Source: Candidatus Vesicomyidisocius sp. Agig_15_S12 (GTDB lineage: Bacteria; Pseudomonadota; Gammaproteobacteria; PS1; Pseudothioglobaceae). From it: DNA of 64,000 nucleotides. The notes under the pieces were generated by a model that worked only from the letters and a program-made list of their open reading frames with translations, ran no database searches and was not told the origin of the DNA. Positions 8,880 to 18,152 of this stretch are shown here, one piece after another. The first letter of the stretch is position 1. Every line of letters starts with the position of its first letter. The position numbers and the translations under genes are program-made. The DNA is taken from the NCBI GenBank assembly GCA_021730225.1, contig CP072532.1:269230-333229 (forward strand). The letters are read 5' to 3'.

Positions 8880-10574
8880 ATGAAACGTAGAGATTTTATT
8901 AAAACATCTATTCTGTCTAGTAGTGTTCTAGTAGTGGGTTGTAGTGATAAGTATTCTGATAAATTTATTCATCCTGATTATGCAGACAGATCTTTTATTG
9001 TTCCACCACTTATTGAACCTACAATTGTTAACGGTAAAAGAATATTTAAATTTTCAATCAATCACAATACAACAGAAATTTTTAAAGGTAAATTAACATG
9101 CGTATTAGGTTATGGTGATAGCCTTTTAGGTCCAACTATTCGGGTAGATAATATGGATAATGTGGGTTTTGAAATAACCAATTATTTATCAGTTAATACC
9201 ACCGTACATTTTCATGGATTGCATTTACCGGCTAAAGAAGATGGTGGTCCGTATCAAATTATTCCACCTAATAAAACATGGAAACCTAGTTGGCGTATTA
9301 ATCAATTAGCTTCAACTCAATGGTATCACCCTCATCTTGAGGGTTATACGGGTGAACAAGTGTATAAGGGCATGGCAGGTTTTTTCTTAATCGATGATGA
9401 AACTTCTAGATTATTAGATATTCCTAAAACTTATGGCGTTGATGATTTACCTGTGGTGATTCAAGATAGGCGGTTTGATGAAAAAGCCCAATTGCTTTAT
9501 TTAAATAAAGGTGATTTTGATAAATCAGGTGGCATGAAGGGGTATACAATTTTGGTAAATGGTAAACCTGTTCCTATTTTAAATGTACCTGCTCAAGTAA
9601 TTAGACTAAGAATACTCAATGGCTCTAATGCAAGAATTTACAATTTAGGTTTTGAAGGAGATATTCAGTTTTATCAAATTGCTAGTGACGGTGGTTTTTT
9701 AGAAAAACCGGTTTCACTTACTAGAGTATTGTTAGGTCCTGCAGAACGAGTAGAAATTTTGCTTGATTTGAGTAATAGCAAGAATACAACTTTACGGTTC
9801 AAGAGTTTTAGTGCTGAATATTATGATAAACAAAAATTCAACGGCCATCAGTTTGGTGGACCGTTTAAAGTAGGTGGTACAGGCCGTTTGTCGGATTCGG
9901 TGGATACGTTAGATAAAGTTAATTTTGATATTATGAGTATTTACGTTAATAAATCAACTAATACTAATGTTGTTAGAAAAATTCCTAATAAACTCACTAA
10001 AATAGTCAGATTAAAAGAATCAGATGCTATTAAAACTAGGAATTTTGGATTAACAGTTATGAGTGGCTTTAAAATCAACAGACGAGTTTTCACTTCTATG
10101 TTTAAAACTATTAATGGTATTGTATTTAAAGGTGCACATATGTTACATTTAATTAATGGTGTTCAAATGGACATGAACGTGATTAATGAAGTGGTTAAAA
10201 AAGGTGAAATTGAAATTTGGCGAATTACCAATGGTGCACATACTGCTCACCCTTTTCATATTCATGATATTCAATTTCAAATCCTTGACAGAGAACAAGG
10301 GGATGGTTCAGATCCAATACCACCAAATGAAAATGAACGTGGTTGGAAAGATACCGTACTACTTATGCCAGAAGAAACCGTAAGAGTAGTTGCTAAATTT
10401 GATCACTATGCAGATACTCAATACCCCTATATGTATCATTGTCATATATTGGAACATGAAGACGCAGGAATGATGGGACAATTTTTGGTGGTAGAACCAG
10501 AGGATTTTGATACTGTCATGACTGATATTGATAATAACAAAAGAATTCCATTAAAGTCTTTTTGCAAAATTTAG
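8880..10574 (+). CDS. Multicopper oxidase, Tat-exported, possible ferroxidase
   Basis: A 564-residue three-cupredoxin-domain multicopper oxidase. All four copper-binding motifs are present: HFHGLH, WYHPH, HPFHIH and HCHILEHEDAGMM, the last giving the type 1 site with a Met ligand. The N-terminus has a twin-arginine motif (KRRDFIK) followed by a hydrophobic segment and VVGC, so it may be a Tat-exported lipoprotein. Family members such as CueO oxidise Cu(I) or Fe(II). Followed at once by an Fe(III) ABC transporter, a ferroxidase role is the most economical reading, but copper detoxification is possible. Confidence 0.88.
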   Translation: MKRRDFIKTSILSSSVLVVGCSDKYSDKFIHPDYADRSFIVPPLIEPTIVNGKRIFKFSINHNTTEIFKGKLTCVLGYGDSLLGPTIRVDNMDNVGFEITNYLSVNTTVHFHGLHLPAKEDGGPYQIIPPNKTWKPSWRINQLASTQWYHPHLEGYTGEQVYKGMAGFFLIDDETSRLLDIPKTYGVDDLPVVIQDRRFDEKAQLLYLNKGDFDKSGGMKGYTILVNGKPVPILNVPAQVIRLRILNGSNARIYNLGFEGDIQFYQIASDGGFLEKPVSLTRVLLGPAERVEILLDLSNSKNTTLRFKSFSAEYYDKQKFNGHQFGGPFKVGGTGRLSDSVDTLDKVNFDIMSIYVNKSTNTNVVRKIPNKLTKIVRLKESDAIKTRNFGLTVMSGFKINRRVFTSMFKTINGIVFKGAHMLHLINGVQMDMNVINEVVKKGEIEIWRITNGAHTAHPFHIHDIQFQILDREQGDGSDPIPPNENERGWKDTVLLMPEETVRVVAKFDHYADTQYPYMYHCHILEHEDAGMMGQFLVVEPEDFDTVMTDIDNNKRIPLKSFCKI

Positions 10575-10579
10575 TTAAT

Positions 10580-10592
10580 ATGATATTATCAT
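10580..10592. promoter_or_regulatory. Possible Fur-type operator, site 1
   Basis: A 13-bp palindrome ATGATATTATCAT lies upstream of the Fe(III) ABC transporter genes and shares the TGATA/TATCA core of Fur boxes. Chance is possible in such AT-rich DNA; support comes from the second, better site 15 nt downstream. Confidence 0.4.
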
Positions 10593-10605
10593 TAATATAT
10601 CTTAT

Positions 10606-10626
10606 ATAATGATAGGAATCATTATC
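10606..10626. promoter_or_regulatory. Possible Fur box, site 2
   Basis: The bases ATAATGATAGGAATCATTAT and onward contain the inverted repeat AATGAT-AGGA-ATCATT and resemble the Fur consensus (GATAATGATAATCATTATC) with a small insertion at the centre. The site ends 14 nt before the ATP-binding protein's start codon, so a bound repressor would block transcription of the iron transporter. Confidence 0.55.
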
Positions 10627-10640
10627 ATTTTTATTATTAA

Positions 10641-11291
10641 ATGTTATTAGTTAACCATTTATCAATTTCCTATCAAGCCACTCAAATTTTGAATGATTTT
10701 TATTTAAGTCTTGCTACAGGTGATATTTTTGCCTTATTGGGCGATAGTGGTAGTGGAAAAAGTTCAGCACTTAGGTTTATTTCTGGACTTGATGAGGCGC
10801 AAAGTGGTCAGGTAGTTTTAAATGGCAAACAATTATCTAATAATGGTATACACAATGTAGCACCAGAATTAAGAAAAATAGGAATGGTGTTTCAAGATTA
10901 TGCGTTATTTCCGCATATGAATGTAAAAAAAAATATTTCTTTTGGTATTTATAATTTATCAAATAGCGAACAGAAAACTAAGGTTGAAGAATTGCTCTTG
11001 ATGATTGGTTTGAAAGGTGTAGAGAGAAAATATCCACACCAGCTGTCGGGTGGAGAGCAACAGCGTGTTGCCTTAGCTCGTGCATTAGCTCCATCACCAA
11101 AATTATTATTATTGGATGAGCCATTTTCTAGTCTAGATAAGCACCATAAAGAACGATTAGTATTACAGGTTAGAGATATTTTAAAGAAAACTAATATCAC
11201 TTCAATTCTAGTAACACATGATAAATATGAGGCGACTATTTTTGCTGATAAAGTAGGAGTAATTAAAAATAAAAAATTGACTATTAATTGA
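10641..11291 (+). CDS. fbpC: Fe(III) ABC transporter, ATP-binding protein
   Basis: A 216-residue ABC ATPase with Walker A GDSGSGKSS, signature LSGGEQQRVALARAL, Walker B LLLLDEP and the H-loop VTHDKYEA. It is shorter than classical FbpC (about 350 aa) because the C-terminal regulatory domain is absent. It energises the permease encoded two genes downstream. The order ATPase, binding protein, permease, and the adjoining multicopper oxidase and imelysins, point to ferric iron as substrate. Fur-box-like sequence immediately precedes it. Confidence 0.85.
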   Translation: MLLVNHLSISYQATQILNDFYLSLATGDIFALLGDSGSGKSSALRFISGLDEAQSGQVVLNGKQLSNNGIHNVAPELRKIGMVFQDYALFPHMNVKKNISFGIYNLSNSEQKTKVEELLLMIGLKGVERKYPHQLSGGEQQRVALARALAPSPKLLLLDEPFSSLDKHHKERLVLQVRDILKKTNITSILVTHDKYEATIFADKVGVIKNKKLTIN

Positions 11292-11348
11292 CAATAGGCA
11301 TCAATTATATGATCTTGGTTAGTTTTTTTTATAAGGAGAAAAATAAAG

Positions 11349-12368
11349 ATGAATATAAAAATATGGATATTATCAGCATTGGTAGTATTGGTACTAGTAG
11401 TAACTAGTGTTAGTATAGCACGAGCAAGAAGTGAAAATTTAGTTACTGTATACAGTTCTAGAAAAGAACATTTAATTAAACCTTTATTTGAATCTTTTAC
11501 AAAAGATACAGGCATTCAAGTTACGTATTTAACAGGCAAAGGTGGTGCATTGATTGAGCGTTTGAAATTAGAAGGTAAAAACACTAACGCTGATATGTTT
11601 ATGACTGTAGATGCAGGTAATCTTTGGTACGCTGCTACGCAAGATTTATTTCAAGCGGTACAAACACAAACGCTAGAAAACAACATTCCAAGCCATTTAA
11701 GAGATTCTAAAGGATTGTGGACAGGACTATCAGTACGTGCAAGAACTATTGTTTATAGTACTGAGCGTGTTAATCCAATCGAGCTATCTACTTATGAGAA
11801 TTTAGCAGATATGAAATGGGCAGGTAGATTATGCTTAAGAACTAGTAAAAAAATTTATACTAAGTCATTAGTGGCATCGATGATTTATCATCATGGTATA
11901 AATAAAGCAAGCGATATTATTAGTGGTTGGGTGAATAATTTGGCAGCTACACCTAATGCTAAAGATTCTCATATTATGAATGCAATTATTTCAGGCCAAT
12001 GTGATATTGGTTTGATAAATACTTATTATTTTGCTCGCTTAATTACTAAAAATCCTAATGTACCATTGAAGTTATTTTGGGCAAATCAAGATACCACAGG
12101 TGTGCATGTAAATATATCAGGTGCTGGTGTGACAAAATATGCTACTAATGTCAAAGGTGCTATTAAATTATTAGAATGGTTGTCAAATGTTAAAGCACAA
12201 GCTATTTATGCATCGCTTAATAAAGAATATCCAGCTAATCAGAACGTTGCTTCAGATGAAGTGGTATCGAGTTGGGGATCTTTCAAGCAAGATAAAATGA
12301 ATTTAGAACAAACAGGTATATTACAAGCTGATGCAGTGAAACTCATGCAAATAAAAGGCTATCGATAA
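11349..12368 (+). CDS. fbpA: Fe(III)-binding periplasmic protein of ABC transporter
   Basis: A 339-residue substrate-binding protein with an N-terminal signal peptide (hydrophobic 5-22, then ARARS). It resembles FbpA/FutA: VTVYSSRKEHLIKPLFE at the mature N-terminus, the NADMFMTVDAGNL segment, and the paired tyrosines of the iron site in NTYYFARL. It captures ferric iron in the periplasm and delivers it to the permease. A clear Shine-Dalgarno AAGGAGAA precedes the ATG by about 8 nt. The gene lies 57 nt after fbpC. Confidence 0.87.
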   Translation: MNIKIWILSALVVLVLVVTSVSIARARSENLVTVYSSRKEHLIKPLFESFTKDTGIQVTYLTGKGGALIERLKLEGKNTNADMFMTVDAGNLWYAATQDLFQAVQTQTLENNIPSHLRDSKGLWTGLSVRARTIVYSTERVNPIELSTYENLADMKWAGRLCLRTSKKIYTKSLVASMIYHHGINKASDIISGWVNNLAATPNAKDSHIMNAIISGQCDIGLINTYYFARLITKNPNVPLKLFWANQDTTGVHVNISGAGVTKYATNVKGAIKLLEWLSNVKAQAIYASLNKEYPANQNVASDEVVSSWGSFKQDKMNLEQTGILQADAVKLMQIKGYR

Positions 12369-12456
12369 GTTTCTATTTTAGTAGCAAGAAATTTAGGTTT
12401 TAACAGTCTTGAGTTTTTTATTTTTAAAATAGTTATTAAAAATTAAAAATAGTATT

Positions 12457-14052
12457 TTGGAAAAAAATTGCCTTAAATCAAAAGTTTGGATTAGTGTTTT
12501 GGCACTATTGGTAGCTATGCCAATTTTTGTTGTTGCTATGTCGTGGTTATTTCCAGAACGTGAACTGTGGGCGCATTTTTCTACTATTTTGTTACCAAAT
12601 TTAATTAGCGCTACTGTAGTTTTACTTATTGGTGTAGGGATAGGTGTTACTTTTTTAGGTACAATTTTAGCATATTTAGTGGTAATGGTTGAATTCCCTG
12701 GTAGACAGTGGTTAGAATGGGCATTATTTTTGCCTTTTGCTGTTCCTGCATATGTATTAGCTTTTGTATATTTAGGTGTATTTGACTATTCTGGTTATGT
12801 ACAAGTTTGGATGCGTGAAGTGCTAGGTTTATCAGGATTTGATATTCGTACTGGATCTTGGGCAATTATTCTGACTTTTATACTTGTGTTTTATCCTTAT
12901 GTATATATGATGGCACGAGCTTCATTTAAACGTCAAAAGATTAATATAATCGAAGCTGGTCGCTTATTAGGTACCGGTCCTTTGCGTACGTTTCTTAAGA
13001 TATCTTTGCCTCTAGCACGCCCAGCAGCAGCAGCTGGATTATTAGTAACACTAATGGAAGTATTGGCTGATTTTGGTGTGGTTAGTTTGTTTAATTTTGA
13101 TACGTTTACTACGGCAATTTATTCTGCTTGGGGTGATTTTCGTTCTATTGAAGTGGCAGCGCAATTGGCATCATTATTAGTGTTAGTGGCATTTTTTTTG
13201 ATTTATTTTGAAAAAAAAGCACGTGGACAAGCAAAATATTACTCAAATGAAGTGGCTAATAGGAAGCCTTATCGTGCTTTTGGTGTTATGGGCTGGTTAA
13301 TTAGCATCTTTATATTTAGCGTGTTTATGCTTGCTTTTGCTATGCCTATGTTACAATTAATAATTTGGGGTTGGACATACTCAGGTAAGGGGTGGAGTGT
13401 TAAGTATATTGATTTGATTATTTCAACTTTAATTCTAACTGTATCAGCTACTTTAATAACGGTTAGTATTGCTACTATACTAGCATTACCTAATCATTGT
13501 AAAAAGAATAGCTCTTGGCTTAAAAGTGTGATTAATATAGCAACATTAGGCTATGCATTACCAGGTTCAATTATGGCAGTTGGATTATTGTATGGTATTA
13601 ACCAAGTGTCAGCAATCAGTATATATTTTGGTGGACAAAGTATTAATCAGATTATTTTTGGTTCTATTGCTTTATTATTATTTGCTTATATATCTCGTTT
13701 TATGGCAATTGGCTATAATTCAATTAAAGCCAGTACTGAACAAATTAAGCCTATATTCACTCAAAGTGCACGTTTACTTGGTGTATCACGCTTACGACTT
13801 ATTTGGAAAATATACTTACCTATGATGACCCCAGGTATTTTGGCAGGTGGTCTGTTAGTTGCAGTTGATATAATGAAAGAATTGCCAGCTACCTATTTAT
13901 TACGTCCATTTGGTTGGGATACACTGGCAATTCAAGTGTATGAGTTAAGTGCTGAAGGTTTATTTGAACAAGCTGCTATACCAGCACTTATAATGGTTTT
14001 ATTTGGTTCTGTACTAATGATTATTTTTCAGTATCTAGACAAAAAGTCTTAA
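12457..14052 (+). CDS. fbpB: Fe(III) ABC transporter permease, fused two-domain
   Basis: The 531-residue inner-membrane protein has about 12 hydrophobic helices and two copies of the binding-protein-dependent permease domain, as in FbpB. Each half has an EAA loop for ATPase docking (EAGRLLGTGPLRTFLKISLP, and SARLLGVSRLRLIWKIYLPM). The frame starts with TTG at 12457 and lacks a clear ribosome-binding site; the next in-frame ATG falls inside the first helix, so TTG is preferred. It completes the FbpABC-type iron importer. Confidence 0.87.
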   Translation: MEKNCLKSKVWISVLALLVAMPIFVVAMSWLFPERELWAHFSTILLPNLISATVVLLIGVGIGVTFLGTILAYLVVMVEFPGRQWLEWALFLPFAVPAYVLAFVYLGVFDYSGYVQVWMREVLGLSGFDIRTGSWAIILTFILVFYPYVYMMARASFKRQKINIIEAGRLLGTGPLRTFLKISLPLARPAAAAGLLVTLMEVLADFGVVSLFNFDTFTTAIYSAWGDFRSIEVAAQLASLLVLVAFFLIYFEKKARGQAKYYSNEVANRKPYRAFGVMGWLISIFIFSVFMLAFAMPMLQLIIWGWTYSGKGWSVKYIDLIISTLILTVSATLITVSIATILALPNHCKKNSSWLKSVINIATLGYALPGSIMAVGLLYGINQVSAISIYFGGQSINQIIFGSIALLLFAYISRFMAIGYNSIKASTEQIKPIFTQSARLLGVSRLRLIWKIYLPMMTPGILAGGLLVAVDIMKELPATYLLRPFGWDTLAIQVYELSAEGLFEQAAIPALIMVLFGSVLMIIFQYLDKKS

Positions 14053-14159
14053 AAATTTCTAAAATGAAGCATTAAGAAATAATTTATTATGTTACTGATC
14101 TATAGATTCTTAATAGTATTAAGAAAGAAGTTTTAATTGACTATGATTTTTATTATGAT

Positions 14160-15377
14160 ATGGATAATATATTAAACATTAACGGTATTACTTGCGCAGC
14201 AATTAATTCTGGCATTAAGTATGTGCAAAATTTTTCAGAAAATTTAAGCATTAAAGATATTAAAAAGCTAGATTTGTCTATTATTTTTTTGAAAAGAGGC
14301 ACGCAAACTGCAGCTGTTTTTACAAAAAATATATTTTGTGCTGCGCCTGTATTAGTAGCAAAGAATCATCTTAATCATACTGTTAAAGCATTAGTTATTA
14401 ACAGTGGTAATGCTAATGCAGGTACAGGTTTGTTAGGACTTCAAAATGCTTATAAAGTTTGTAACTTGGTGGCAAAAGAGCTAGATATTAAGGCTGAACA
14501 AGTGTTACCATTTTCAACAGGTGTAATTGGTCAGTTGTTGCCTATGGTTTGTTTTGAGAATAATATATCTACATTAGTTTCTAATTTGGCAATAGATAAC
14601 TTATCCCAAGTAGCACAAGCTATTATGACTACTGATTTAGTTGACAAAGTATATTCTGAACAATTTAAAATAGGTGATAATTTGATTACTATTACTGGTT
14701 TTGCTAAAGGTTCAGGCATGATTCGTCCTGATATGGCAACCATGCTTAGTTTTATTTTTACTGACATTAAAGCCACTCAATCTGAGTTACAAAATTGCTT
14801 AACTCAGGCAGTGAATCAATCTTTTAATCGTATTACTATAGATGGCGATACTTCTACTAATGATGCGTGCACATTGAGTGCGACTGGCGTGTCCAGTATT
14901 AAAATTAATGATTGCATGGAAAAGTTCCAACAATCTCTAAATACTGTAACCAAGATATTAGCACATAAAATTATTAAGGATGGTGAAGGTGCAACCAAGT
15001 TCGTTGAAGTGTGTGTTAAAGGCGGAATAAGTGTTAAAGATTGTCTTGAAGTAGCCTATACGGTTGCGCATTCACCTTTGGTTAAAACTGCTTTATTTGC
15101 TTCTGATGCAAATTGGGGGAGAATTTTAGCAGCAGTAGGACGTGCTAATATCAAGTATCTGAGAATTGAAGATGTGAGTATTTATTTAGGTAAGGTTTGT
15201 TTAATTAAAGATGGAGAGTTGAATGTTTATTATACCGAAGCTCAAGGTGAGGAAGAAATGAAGAAATCTGAAATTGTAATTACTATTGAGATTGGTAAAG
15301 GCGAATCAACAGAAAGCGTATGGACAACTGATCTTTCTTATGATTATATAAAAATTAACTCAGCATATCGAACCTAA
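14160..15377 (+). CDS. argJ: Glutamate N-acetyltransferase / amino-acid N-acetyltransferase
   Basis: ArgJ (405 aa) transfers acetyl from N-acetylornithine to glutamate in the cyclic arginine pathway. The autocleavage and nucleophile motif is present as PDMATMLSF with Thr194, and the flanking signatures INSGNANAGTG and TIDGDTSTND are clear. Length matches the family (about 400 aa). Full ArgJ architecture implies that the symbiont makes its own arginine. It stands alone between the iron transporter and a decayed region; no other arg gene is nearby. Confidence 0.93.
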   Translation: MDNILNINGITCAAINSGIKYVQNFSENLSIKDIKKLDLSIIFLKRGTQTAAVFTKNIFCAAPVLVAKNHLNHTVKALVINSGNANAGTGLLGLQNAYKVCNLVAKELDIKAEQVLPFSTGVIGQLLPMVCFENNISTLVSNLAIDNLSQVAQAIMTTDLVDKVYSEQFKIGDNLITITGFAKGSGMIRPDMATMLSFIFTDIKATQSELQNCLTQAVNQSFNRITIDGDTSTNDACTLSATGVSSIKINDCMEKFQQSLNTVTKILAHKIIKDGEGATKFVEVCVKGGISVKDCLEVAYTVAHSPLVKTALFASDANWGRILAAVGRANIKYLRIEDVSIYLGKVCLIKDGELNVYYTEAQGEEEMKKSEIVITIEIGKGESTESVWTTDLSYDYIKINSAYRT

Positions 15378-15699
15378 ATTAGTATGAGTGTTTGTATATT
15401 TTTAATTTCATATCCATATGTGTGAGTTGAACAATATGGCGTTAAGTTAATTAGTGCAACTTGCTATTGATTGATGTTACTAGAGTGTTAGACGAAATTT
15501 CAATTATTGAATAATACTTTACTTTAGAGTGACACAATGTTCTATGTAGGATAATAAATTGAAAAAATTACGTTAGTAAAAGGGTTGAAATATCATATGG
15601 AAGACCTGGTTCTTAATTATTCATAATAAAACAATTGTATTTGTACAGATATTGTTGATATTACTTATTGTGGTAGCGATTTTTTAAAAAGTTATTGTT
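15378..15699. other. Gene-free stretch
   Basis: About 320 bases between argJ and the end of the decayed cbbR. I see no open frame with family character, no RNA gene and no strong hairpin. It may hold promoter remains or another unrecognisable pseudogene. Confidence 0.5.
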
Positions 15700-16581
15700 T
15701 TAATTTTTATCAATGATAAACGCTTTAAAATATTTTACAATGGGATAGAGTGTGTTATTGTTATTCTTGTACTACATGTCAGTAAACGAATAATGTGGTA
15801 ATGTTTTTAACATTAAGTTATTTGATAATATTACATTTTATAATTCTAACCTAATCGTATTCTTAGAGATAAACTCCATGCTTAAGCCTGCCTAAACTGA
15901 TTTAATGGTTACTTAATTGGAGTTAATTTCAATGTTTGAATTAAATTATACACCTGTAATGCTTTCTAATAGTAATATGCATATTTGAATTTTATTCGGG
16001 GGTAATGAAAGCTTTACGCATAAGTGTGTTGATACTTTTATAATTATTGGTAAGTATCAAATGTTTAGGATAAGCAATAGATATGTGGATTATTTATAAG
16101 GAGTTTTGTTGTTAGTGATATATCTTGATGGCTTTCTGTAACAATTAAATTAGTTTTATTGTTACTTAGTTTTTCAAGTAGTAATTTATGATTAGTTACT
16201 TTTAGGTGAAAGGTCCTTTTAGGGTATTTTTATTTAAATTTTGCCAATACATGACTAATGAATGAGTTTGGTTGTGCTGATAACCTCAATTTATAGGTGT
16301 CTAGAGTTTGGATTTAGTGTTTTTTCAATATCAGATTGGGTTCGTTCTAGTTTATTAATAACCTTTAAGCAAGTTTGATATAGTTTATTTCCAATAAAAG
16401 TAGGGTGAATGCTTTTACCTTTAATATTAACTAAATCAGAGCCAATATTTTTTTGTAGTTGTTGAATTTGCATATACACAGCAGGTTGAGTAATATTAAG
16501 CTCTTTGCTGGCCTTGGTAAAACTAGATAGACGGATTACTGCTTCAAAGCTGTATAGCTGTTTTAATGTAAAGTTGATCAT
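15700..16581 (-). pseudogene. cbbR: Decayed cbbR (LysR regulator of RuBisCO) with intact DNA-binding domain
   Basis: An open frame (16291-16581, 96 aa) encodes only a LysR winged-helix domain: FTLKQLYSFEAVIRLSSFTK, TQPAVYMQIQQLQ. After its TAA the minus strand continues as a broken CbbR: IEVISTTK, a one-base shift, SFISHVLAKFK, a stop, then KYPKRTFHLKVTNHKLLLEK and NNKTNLIVTES. Further on come FITPE-stop-NSNMHITIRKHY, INSN-stop-VTIKSV-stop-AGLSMEFISK, and LYPIVKYFKAFI at the end. These match successive parts of the CbbR effector domain. Total 882 nt equals a normal LysR gene. The divergent position beside cbbM supports the identity. Whether the DNA-binding piece is still made is unknown. Confidence 0.85.
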
Positions 16582-16682
16582 ATCGTTAAGATATATTTGT
16601 ATAAAATTATAAATAAATATTATTTTACATTATTGATAGTGTCTTGTATCATGAACGTTTATTTAATAAATAGGAGTCCATT

Positions 16683-18065
16683 ATGGATCAATCAAATAGA
16701 TATGCAGATTTGTCATTAGACGAAGATACGCTATTAGCTGAAGGCGGGCATATTCTTGTTGCCTACACAATGACCATAATGCCTAATTTTGGTGGTTATT
16801 TAGAAACTGCTGCTCACTTTGCAGCGGAATCATCTACTGGTACAAATGTTGAAGTATCAACTACAGATGATTTTACTAAAGATTTAGATGCTATGGTTTA
16901 TGAGATTGATGAAGTTAAAGGCATTATGAAGATTGCTTATCCATGTGGCTTATTCGATCGTAATTTAATTGATGGTCGTGCAATGGTTGTATCTTTTCTA
17001 ACACTTGCCATTGGTAATAATCAAGGTATGGGTGATGTGAAATGCGCACAAATGATTGATTTTCATGTTCCTAAGCAAATGTTAGATATTTTTGATGGCC
17101 CCTCTGTTGATATTACAGATTTATGGAATTTATTGGGTCGTGATCGTACAAATGGGGGGTATATTGCTGGTACGATTATTAAGCCTAAGTTGGGTTTACG
17201 TCCTAAGCCTTTTGCTGAAGCAGCATATCAATTTTGGTTAGGTGGTGACTTTATTAAGAATGATGAACCTCAAGGTAACCAAGTTTATGCTCGTATGAAA
17301 GATGTAATGCCTTTAGTTTCTGATGCTATGAAGCGTGCACAAGACGAAACTGGTGAAGCTAAAATTTTCTCTGCTAATATTACTGCTGATGACTATCATG
17401 AAATGATTGCTCGTGGTGAATATATTTTAGAAGCTTTTGGCGAAAATGCGCATCATGTTGCTTTTTTAGTTGATGGTTATGTGGGTGGTTGTGGTATGGT
17501 TACTACTGCACGTCGTAACTTCCCCAGTCAGTACCTACATTATCATAGAGCTGGTCATGGTGCGATTACATCTCCAAGTTCAGTTCGTGGTTATACGGCA
17601 TTGGTTCTTGCTAAACTTTCTCGTCTTATGGGTGCGTCTGGTATCCATGTGGGTACAATGGGTTATGGTAAAATGGAAGGTGGTGCTGATGATAGAAACA
17701 TTGCATACATGATTGAGCGAGATAGAGCTGATGGTCCAGTTTATCATCAAGAGTGGTTTGGTATGAAGCCAACAACACCAATTATTTCTGGTGGTATGAA
17801 TGCGTTACGTCTTCCTGGTTTCTTTGAAAACCTTGGTCATGGTAATGTAATTAATACTTCTGGTGGTGGTTCTTATGGTCATATTGATTCGCCTTCAGCG
17901 GGTGCTAAGTCATTACGTCAAGCATATGATTGTTGGATGGCTAAAGCTGATCCAATTGAGTTTGCTAGAGATAATAATGAATTTGCTCGTGCATTTGAAT
18001 CTTTTCCAGGAGATGCTGATTCTTTATATCCGGGTTGGAGAGATAAATTAGGCGTTCACAAGTAA
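16683..18065 (+). CDS. cbbM: RuBisCO form II large subunit
   Basis: The 460-residue enzyme carboxylates ribulose-1,5-bisphosphate in the Calvin cycle. Form II is indicated by [12 protein letters not shown] at the start and by length. Catalytic landmarks are [11 protein letters not shown], the carbamylated-lysine segment [13 protein letters not shown], loop 6 MGYGKMEGG and the phosphate-binding [12 protein letters not shown]. No small subunit gene follows, as expected. An AGGAG ribosome-binding site lies 7 nt before the ATG and an intrinsic terminator follows, so it may be transcribed alone at a high level. The divergent regulator cbbR is decayed. Confidence 0.97.
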   Translation: MDQSNRYADLSLDEDTLLAEGGHILVAYTMTIMPNFGGYLETAAHFAAESSTGTNVEVSTTDDFTKDLDAMVYEIDEVKGIMKIAYPCGLFDRNLIDGRAMVVSFLTLAIGNNQGMGDVKCAQMIDFHVPKQMLDIFDGPSVDITDLWNLLGRDRTNGGYIAGTIIKPKLGLRPKPFAEAAYQFWLGGDFIKNDEPQGNQVYARMKDVMPLVSDAMKRAQDETGEAKIFSANITADDYHEMIARGEYILEAFGENAHHVAFLVDGYVGGCGMVTTARRNFPSQYLHYHRAGHGAITSPSSVRGYTALVLAKLSRLMGASGIHVGTMGYGKMEGGADDRNIAYMIERDRADGPVYHQEWFGMKPTTPIISGGMNALRLPGFFENLGHGNVINTSGGGSYGHIDSPSAGAKSLRQAYDCWMAKADPIEFARDNNEFARAFESFPGDADSLYPGWRDKLGVHK

Positions 18066-18091
18066 AATTTGTGGCAAATAGTTAATGAAAG

Positions 18092-18117
18092 CCTCTGCTA
18101 CATGCAGAGGTTTTTTT
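18092..18117 (+). terminator. Intrinsic terminator after cbbM
   Basis: A perfect 7-bp GC-rich stem CCTCTGC / GCAGAGG (18092-18098 and 18104-18110) with loop TACAT is followed by seven T. It separates cbbM from cbbQ; read-through would allow lower expression of the activase genes. Confidence 0.93.
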
Positions 18118-18152
18118 ATAAAATTTAAAAAAGATACATTTAGGATAGAGTT

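Noticed and set aside
10949-11515. 188-codon open frame antisense to fbpC/fbpA
   Set aside because: Shadow of two well-supported genes on the other strand; no motif of its own.
16583-16682. Specific sigma-70 boxes for cbbM
   Set aside because: Several TTG...TATAAT-like pairs fit in this AT-rich stretch, so no single promoter can be chosen from sequence alone.
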